Positions 58,032 through 64,000 of a stretch of DNA of 64,000 nt are shown piece after piece (position 1 is the first letter of the stretch; each line of letters begins with the position of its first letter). Under the pieces are notes generated by a model. That model ran no database searches. It saw only the letters and a list, made by a program, of their open reading frames with translations, and was not told where the DNA came from. A program made the position numbers and the translations under genes. Origin of the DNA: Blastomyces gilchristii SLH14081 (Eukaryota > Ascomycota > Eurotiomycetes > Onygenales > Ajellomycetaceae); assembly GCF_000003855.2 (NCBI RefSeq), contig NW_003101680.1:3663753-3727752 (forward strand), written 5' to 3'.

Positions 58032-61000
58032 CTAAATCCATAAAACCCATCTAATACCAGACACAGTTCCCCTCCACAAACCCCTAAAGATTTTGAAGAC
58101 CATCACGACTAGCCACAACCACCACATAGCCCCGACAAGCACCCATTCTAACATGACAAACCCGACACGGCTTACCCATCGAAACCGGCGTCTTCGTTTC
58201 CTCAAGCCCTTGTCAAGGGAGTTGTTGAGCTGCTTCAATGCCAAAGTATTTGTCGTCGCGAGCTCGCTGGTCAGTTTGTCAGCTTCGACAGTGAGTGCGC
58301 GAATGCGCGGGCTAAGTGTCGATGTGACCAGAGAGTCCAAGTCATCTAATCGCGACTTTAGAGCCGGTGAAGTCGATGATGAAAATTTCGACATGGCATA
58401 CTGAACTTGGCAGACTTCACGGTCGAACTTGCACATCAGGTGCCTGGCTGTGGTGGTCACTTCTTCAGACCGCGGGACGCGCGGCACATTGCCGTCCGCC
58501 TTGGGATCGGTTCTAACCACGAGGACAGGAGGAGAATCCCGTATCGTGTCGGTTTGACGGCATATTTCCAACGCCTTAATTCCCGACGAGAGCAAATGAG
58601 CTCTCACTCGCGAAATTTCACGTCTGTCAATGCGGTTAAGGCCATTGATACTAAGGGAGGACATGCTCCAATTTCTTGTGGACTCTGAAATTGTGGGACG
58701 GCGTTGGCCAGTGGGTGTGACGGTCAGATTTGTAAGACCTGTGACGGGAAGCCGATCTCGACTGACTTGGCGGTAGAGGTCGTCATTGTCATTCGATGCT
58801 ACAGAGCCAACAAAGCTCCCCTTTCTCGAGGTATCACCGTCCGCATCAGAGCCGGGAATAAATGGTTTCAGCAGACTGTCACTCTGAGAGGTATTGGTTA
58901 ATTCGCTCTCGAGCGGCTGTGATCTGATTTTAGATTGTGCGGGAGAGTCGAATTCGGATGGTGGCTGCGATTCGTTTTGGTCATCGTGTCTAGGTGGAGA
59001 GACGAAGACAGGCAGATTCGATGTGTGGTACTTGGGTAGATCCTTTTTGGAATTTTTCCTTGACAAACCGCTGGGACCGTCGGATAGGATCGGAAAACGA
59101 GGCAAGTATGGCTTCTGTTTGCGCCTTACCTCAGCGAAGTCGTCATCCGCATCTACATAGTCTGAAAGTACCTCGCTCGATGCCGTAGATGACTGTCTTG
59201 AGTGGCCAGATCCATCCTTTTTCCAAATGTAATCACCAACCTTGGAAACTTCATTCCCCACAAGCTCAGCCAGTCGTGCCGGTTTGAATATTCCGCGTAG
59301 TTTTGATTCTTGATGGCCTTGGTGCCTATGGCCTTTCGACGGGCTTTCAGGATGATAAATATCACTTGGTCTGGATTTGTCCTCGCTATATAAGGCCAGC
59401 TTAGAGTCGGAGTTAGAGACGGGGGCGTCAGAAACCGTCAATTGTTTGTGAGGAGTTAATTCAGGAGCACTATGATCTATAGGAACAACAACACCTAATC
59501 CACTACTATTTGATCTATCGTACGCTAGCGGTTTTCCTGGGTCAACCAGGCGTAATACCGGAGACTTTGTTGGCGACACAGGGCGACTTACAGGAGGCGA
59601 CATGTTGAGGGTAATGTCCGGAATTTGGGGCCCGTTAAAAGAACCAAGGCTACCATCAATAGTCGCAACGGATGATTGTGGGATGTCCTCTTGTCTTCGT
59701 TCGCTCCTTGGTGATGGTGATCTGATACCTTTGCGAGGTGGCGAAATGTGCCGTCCATGTCCCGCATTGGTGTCCAAAAATGGTAGGACGGGGGGTTGTG
59801 CTTTACTGCCCGGGGCTGTGGCATGGTCCCCAAGTTGAACGTAAGTGGCGCCGTGAGCCAGAGTAGAAGAATGTGTAGGTTTTTGAGGGGTCTTATCCGA
59901 CGAATGTGGGATCTTCTGTGGTGGAATGTTTAAGTTCTCATTTTCAACTGGCTTTCTGGAAAGGCGTGGAAATCGTCTTCTTCCCCTATGTCTTTCGTGT
60001 TCGTCACCGCTAGATTCGCTAGACGAATCTGATGAACGTGACAATGCCTTTCGCCATCTTGACTTGCTCGCCTCTCTCGAGGAAGGCTCGGCAGGGGAAC
60101 GATGGACGGAACTCGTGATCCTGTGTCCGCGACGGCCGCGATCCGCGCCTGTATGAGCGCGAGAGGAAGCAGATTTGAAGCTAGGGAGACTTTCATGGGG
60201 CGAAAGTTTCTCAGCTGGTGGCATTTGTTGATCCTCTAATTTCCCCGTTGTCGGTGCAGGCTGCTCAATCGGTGGTTCCAAGTCCTGTAAAGAAACGCGC
60301 TTCAATGGCGTGTCTTGGTTGAATAGTCGCTTGCCGTCTCGGTCTTCAATTTTAAGCTTATTAGACCCCTCTTCAAGCCATGCGGCATCTGCCAAAAAGT
60401 CCGCTGGAGAAGTTATCCAGTCCACCCGTGGCCGGCGGGGCTTGCCGCTATCCCCACCACTAAGAACTCGGGTAGCACTGGGCGTTGGTGTAGCAGCTTG
60501 CGCCCGGGTATCTGGCCTCTCATCGGGGTCTAGCTTAGGAAGCAAAATGCAGTCTTCAGGCACGTGGTTCGGGGCCTCATCCGAGCTTGTAATTAAATCC
60601 ACCCAACCTCGTACGGCCTCCACGTTTTCCCATCCGTCGGCCTCTGAGTCAATGGGGCATTTCTCGCGGAATCTTACTTTGCGATTACGGATGTATTGGA
60701 GAGGGTTATATACCCGGTTACGGGAGACTGATTTTCTAAACGATGCAGATGAATTCCCAGCGGAACCAGAGGGTTCGTTTTGACTGGGGAGAGGAGGAAG
60801 ATGCGGAAGTAAACGAAGATATTCGGCAAAAAGTTCAAAATGCCTTCGAGTCTTCTCAGCCCTGGCGAGGGTAGCATTGGATATTTCATATGGCATGTAC
60901 TCGTATTGTGTCGAGTCTATATCCGTCATGACGGAGCCCGGAAATCTTTCCATGGATTGAGAGTGTGGCTGGCGTGTAACCCCTGAAGGGCGTCGACCAA

Positions 61001-61736
61001 CGCCAGGAGCGGCTGATATTTTGCTGGACATTCGTTGATCCTGTGGAGCATAATGTTGGCTATCCACCATATCTTGCTGGGGGAACCTATAACTGTCCCC
61101 CGTTAAGTCACCTCTCGACAGCACTCTCGCAGATCTCTGTGCCTTGCTCGAAACCACTCTCCCAGAGGCAATTCTCCTCCTCGAATCACTAAGGCTTAAC
61201 GCTAGGTTCACTATCTGGGCCGGATCTGTATCAAACCCGATCGATTGCGGAGGACGCACGGATGGAGAGGCTGGGGAGGTACCGGGGGACATGGCTTGTG
61301 CGGCGCCATCACGGGAAGATTCTTCACGGGGAGAAACATTCGTCATCGAAGTCGCCAGCGGTGAACTACCCACGGATTGTCTATTGTGCTTGCGATCAAT
61401 GGTCGCATGGCGTTTAGGAACCGCCAGGGCGAATTCATCACTGGTCCTTTTACCTTTCCTGTGGCTTGATGGACTAGTTTGCGGCAGAAAGCTGTTCCCG
61501 CTATAGCCAGGTTCTGATCTCCTTGCTAGAGTCAAAGGGGATTCCAAGAAAAATGTACTGGAAGTCCGATTGCTCCTATGCCTCCTCGATCCACGATGCC
61601 GCTCCCCATCCCTTGACCCGCTGTCCAGTGTGGTGCCTTCCAAATCACCACAGTCCAGATTGGAGTCCTTCATTCGAGAGTCGGAGGATTGCGGATCAGA
61701 CTGCGGCATGGCTGATTTGCCCATATACATGGGCAT
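58032..61736 (-). CDS. Large fungal protein of unknown function with C-terminal membrane anchor
   Basis: Single uninterrupted frame of 1234 aa. Most of it is disordered and rich in Ser, Pro, Arg and Asp. Short structured islands include LARAEKTRRHFELFAEYLRL and VRFREKCPIDSEADGWENV followed by VRGWVDLITS (about residue 280-390), RLAELVGNEVSKVGDYIWKK (about 850) and a C-terminal helical module: HLLSSGIKALEICRQ, HLMCKFDREVCQVQYAMSKF, LDDLDSLVTSTLSPRIRALT. This is followed by a basic RKRRRRFRWVSR and one or two hydrophobic segments (VGFVMLEWVLVGAMWWLWLV). The basic-then-hydrophobic end suggests a tail-anchored membrane protein with a cytosolic body. I recall similar proteins in Aspergillus but no function. 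Confidence 0.82.
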   Translation of the reverse strand: MPMYMGKSAMPQSDPQSSDSRMKDSNLDCGDLEGTTLDSGSRDGERHRGSRRHRSNRTSSTFFLESPLTLARRSEPGYSGNSFLPQTSPSSHRKGKRTSDEFALAVPKRHATIDRKHNRQSVGSSPLATSMTNVSPREESSRDGAAQAMSPGTSPASPSVRPPQSIGFDTDPAQIVNLALSLSDSRRRIASGRVVSSKAQRSARVLSRGDLTGDSYRFPQQDMVDSQHYAPQDQRMSSKISAAPGVGRRPSGVTRQPHSQSMERFPGSVMTDIDSTQYEYMPYEISNATLARAEKTRRHFELFAEYLRLLPHLPPLPSQNEPSGSAGNSSASFRKSVSRNRVYNPLQYIRNRKVRFREKCPIDSEADGWENVEAVRGWVDLITSSDEAPNHVPEDCILLPKLDPDERPDTRAQAATPTPSATRVLSGGDSGKPRRPRVDWITSPADFLADAAWLEEGSNKLKIEDRDGKRLFNQDTPLKRVSLQDLEPPIEQPAPTTGKLEDQQMPPAEKLSPHESLPSFKSASSRAHTGADRGRRGHRITSSVHRSPAEPSSREASKSRWRKALSRSSDSSSESSGDEHERHRGRRRFPRLSRKPVENENLNIPPQKIPHSSDKTPQKPTHSSTLAHGATYVQLGDHATAPGSKAQPPVLPFLDTNAGHGRHISPPRKGIRSPSPRSERRQEDIPQSSVATIDGSLGSFNGPQIPDITLNMSPPVSRPVSPTKSPVLRLVDPGKPLAYDRSNSSGLGVVVPIDHSAPELTPHKQLTVSDAPVSNSDSKLALYSEDKSRPSDIYHPESPSKGHRHQGHQESKLRGIFKPARLAELVGNEVSKVGDYIWKKDGSGHSRQSSTASSEVLSDYVDADDDFAEVRRKQKPYLPRFPILSDGPSGLSRKNSKKDLPKYHTSNLPVFVSPPRHDDQNESQPPSEFDSPAQSKIRSQPLESELTNTSQSDSLLKPFIPGSDADGDTSRKGSFVGSVASNDNDDLYRQVSRDRLPVTGLTNLTVTPTGQRRPTISESTRNWSMSSLSINGLNRIDRREISRVRAHLLSSGIKALEICRQTDTIRDSPPVLVVRTDPKADGNVPRVPRSEEVTTTARHLMCKFDREVCQVQYAMSKFSSSTSPALKSRLDDLDSLVTSTLSPRIRALTVEADKLTSELATTNTLALKQLNNSLDKGLRKRRRRFRWVSRVGFVMLEWVLVGAMWWLWLVVMVFKIFRGLWRGTVSGIRWVLWI

Positions 61737-62287
61737 TCGAAGGCATCGACGAGGTTAGGCTGCGTGGGAGAACGTCTCAATATAGGCTTGTTAACCATTG
61801 ACCGCGTCGGGAGTATGATAGTGGCTTTAGGGTTCAAAATTCACATGGTATGGGGCCGGGTAGGGAGTTAGGGTGTAATTACTTGCTAAGCCAGGCTGAA
61901 GTGGACAGGCCAATGCTGAGTAAAATATAAATCATAGCTCGTAGAGGCGAGAAGCATGTAGTTAGATGTTGAGCTGTTATTGCGTGCTGCTTTGTCTCTT
62001 GATCTGAATGTCCGGTGACGTTGGTTGGGGAGAAGCTGCGATGCAAACAGTGCAATGTGGCGCAGCCGCTGAGTGGCTGCGCTAGCGACTTTTTAAGTTA
62101 GGTTAAGAAACATCCATGGTGGCGTGGGAAAGAAGCAGCAGAACAAACTACGCTGTAAACAGCGGAAACAGCATATCTAGCATTGATTCTAAGTAATGGT
62201 GAAATACTATATGTATACAAAAGCGGTAATTTGGTGGGAATACAAGAGGGAGATAAGTTGTCCCAGGTCAGGGGTGTATAATTTGAT
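61737..62287. other. Intergenic region between two minus-strand genes
   Basis: Promoter side of the 1234-aa gene and 3' flank of MIC60. No gene supported. Confidence 0.6.
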
Positions 62288-62388
62288 CTATTCAACTTGC
62301 AAGCACCGCAGGCGGGCTTCAGTTTCGATGACCTGTGAATTCAAAATAATAGTAGTTAGTAAAACTGGTGAGAAAATTTCCCCGGCTA

Positions 62389-62432
<44 letters not shown>

Positions 62433-64000
62433 GATAAAACAATTTAAAAATATGAATACCAACGTACCTCAAGAGCCTGTTTAACTTCCAGAACCCGCCG
62501 GACATCCGCAAGCCAGTCCTTACTCAACAATTTCGCCCAGCCCTGCAGACTGTTCATTTCACGCGCAGCCTCGTCGAAATTACCCTCTTCGAGCAAGTTC
62601 TCAGTTCGTGTGAGTATGCTCTCTACATCATTACCGACAGGCGTCCCCTGCTTCTTGAGCATAACCTTGCTCAAAACCAAACTCGCAGCGTGGCTCGTGA
62701 TACCGGCATTTTCAGGCAATAGGCTAGCCTTGCGGACTTCGCTAGCTACCCTTCGGAATCTATCAACAAGCTGAGCCGGCGATGGGATTCCGCGTTGGTA
62801 GGCTGTGGGGCTGATCGAGGCGATGGCAGCGGCCACAACTTCATCGTTGGACGCAAGCTCTTTGACGGCGGCCAATTCGCGAATAAAGGGGCGGGGTACC
62901 TCAGAGTTCTCAAGAGTTGTTCGCACGGAATCAACAGCAACCTGAAGCTGTTGGGTTCTCAAGTTAATGTCAATCACGTCGCTCCAGCCGGCAGTGAGTC
63001 GTTCCAGTTCCGCGACGTTGGCGGTCAGTTCAGCTAACTTGCTTAGGCGGCCCTCACGCTCATTCTCCACGAGAGTTTTGACATCAGCGAGGAATTTACG
63101 GTTTAACTCAATGGCCTGCTCAACAAGTTCATTGCGAAGGCGTTGCTCGGCAACTTCATGAGCACGCTGAAGCTCCGTAGTGACTTTTTCTTGGTAGGAT
63201 TTGGAGATTTTCTCTCGTTCGGACTCAAACTCTTCGCGGAACTCAGCGGCATCCTGGGCACGGACTTCGTTAATGTGTCGAACGAGCTCTGCGGCAGACT
63301 TGTCTAAGGCAGCTTGCGCATTTCTAATTTCCTCCTTTGCTGATTCCTGAGCATCATTCTTAAGAGCGACGATGCGGTCTCCAATTTTTTCCAACTCTTC
63401 CTTCGCTTTGGCAATCGGGACGGAGAACTTAGAGGCAGATTCATCAGCGCTGATCACGGTAATTATGTCATTGAAGACTTTCACTAAGTCCTGTACGACT
63501 GGTTCATCCTCGTTATCCAGACCCAAGTGCTCGATAGCAGCAGCGGCCGGAACCACTGGTTGTCTTGGGGCTTCGAGACTTGTGTTCTCCTCCGCCTTCG
63601 CAGGATGGGGTTCGACAACCTTAGGAGATGATTTGGGTTCAGCCGCTTCCGCTTTCTTCGCCACTGGTTTGCTCTTTACATCCTCCTTGGCCTTCTCTGC
63701 AACCTTGGTTTCTTCTGTCAGCTCATTCGCATCCGTAGCACTTATATGCTGCCCTTGTTTAGTCACATCAGACGCTTCTTGTTGCTCTTCCGCAACCTTC
63801 CATGATAGTCCGCTTCTACCGGGTATCATCACCTGGGCACCTTCATCCCTTGGTGCTGAGACGCGCCGATTAATCTGTCTTGCGATACTTGGGAACCGAC
63901 TCCGGAAATCGCGTTCTTCAAGATACAGAACTGCCTCCTCGCCATATGGAATATATTCGGTGAAGAAATCGTAGAAGTTATCCGACCTGAGAGAGTACCA
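62288..64000 (-). CDS. MIC60: MICOS subunit MIC60 (mitofilin), 5' end outside window
   Basis: The long exon runs from beyond 64000 to 62468, and a last exon of 45 bases (62332-62288) adds [14 protein letters not shown]. The window starts inside [30 protein letters not shown], the matrix-distal region just after the membrane anchor in fungal Mic60. A Lys/Glu/Ala-rich linker follows, then long coiled coils ([40 protein letters not shown]) and the conserved mitofilin C-terminal signature ([20 protein letters not shown], then [39 protein letters not shown]). MIC60 is the core of MICOS and shapes crista junctions in the inner membrane. The intron (62467-62333) carries a T28/A16 hairpin. The N-terminal presequence and membrane helix are outside the window. 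Confidence 0.93.
62389..62432. repeat. T28-A16 inverted homopolymer in MIC60 intron
   Basis: 28 T directly followed by 16 A, a perfect 16-base-pair potential hairpin without a loop sequence, within the last intron of MIC60. Confidence 0.9.

Overview
This is a eukaryotic, filamentous-ascomycete nuclear window. Genes are split by short GT-AG introns of about 50-150 bases, many with CTAAC/CTGAC-type branch points. Protein sequences and gene content best fit Eurotiomycetes, probably Onygenales; that placement is an inference from remembered protein similarity and was not tested by a search. No bacterial-style operons, CRISPR arrays, rRNA genes or tRNA genes were found.

Layout, left to right. 1-3.0 kb: nuclear poly(A)-binding protein Pab2 (3' end outside the window) and the retromer subunit VPS29, both on the minus strand. 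4.7-6.2 kb: alanine-glyoxylate aminotransferase (+), with two in-frame starts. 7.1-11.4 kb: class I myosin (-, nine exons, the first coding exon being only the ATG). 11.4-15.5 kb: an accessory island with broken aminoglycoside-phosphotransferase-like kinase genes and a small uncertain gene. 15.5-20.9 kb: OPA3-like mitochondrial protein (-) and Polo kinase (+), divergently arranged. 21.8-26.6 kb: a 2-hydroxyacid dehydrogenase and a dihydrodipicolinate-synthase-like aldolase (both -). 26.6-30.5 kb: gene-poor DNA. 30.6-35.5 kb: the palmitoyltransferase PFA4 (-) and a MutL-type mismatch repair protein (+), 358 bases apart and divergent. 36.5-39.5 kb: a SET-domain protein and a CobW/ZNG1-type metallochaperone GTPase (both +). 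40.7-42.2 kb: ornithine decarboxylase (-). 44.6-45.9 kb: a METTL21-type methyltransferase (-). 48.0-49.4 kb: an unknown acidic protein (+). 50.2-51.6 kb: a GST-kappa/DsbA-fold isomerase (-). 51.6-53.3 kb: an AT-rich, repeat-bearing block. 53.3-62 kb: three proteins of unknown function (812 aa +; 137 aa -; 1234 aa with a C-terminal membrane anchor, -). 62.3-64.0 kb: MIC60/mitofilin (-, 5' end outside the window).

Most genes are ordinary housekeeping functions (RNA binding, endosomal sorting, glyoxylate and polyamine metabolism, cytoskeleton, mitosis, protein lipidation, mitochondrial inner-membrane architecture) with no shared pathway. The accessory signals are the decayed kinase genes at 12.4-14.2 kb, long A/T homopolymers lying mainly in introns, a 9-base motif TACTCCGTA seen six times in noncoding or pseudogene DNA, and palindromic TTAGTTAACTAA-type clusters near 23.7 kb and 51.9-52.2 kb. 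I did not find a convincing new multi-gene biological system. Exon boundaries were worked out by hand from splice consensus and reading-frame continuity; all intron-containing models reported here keep frame across every junction.
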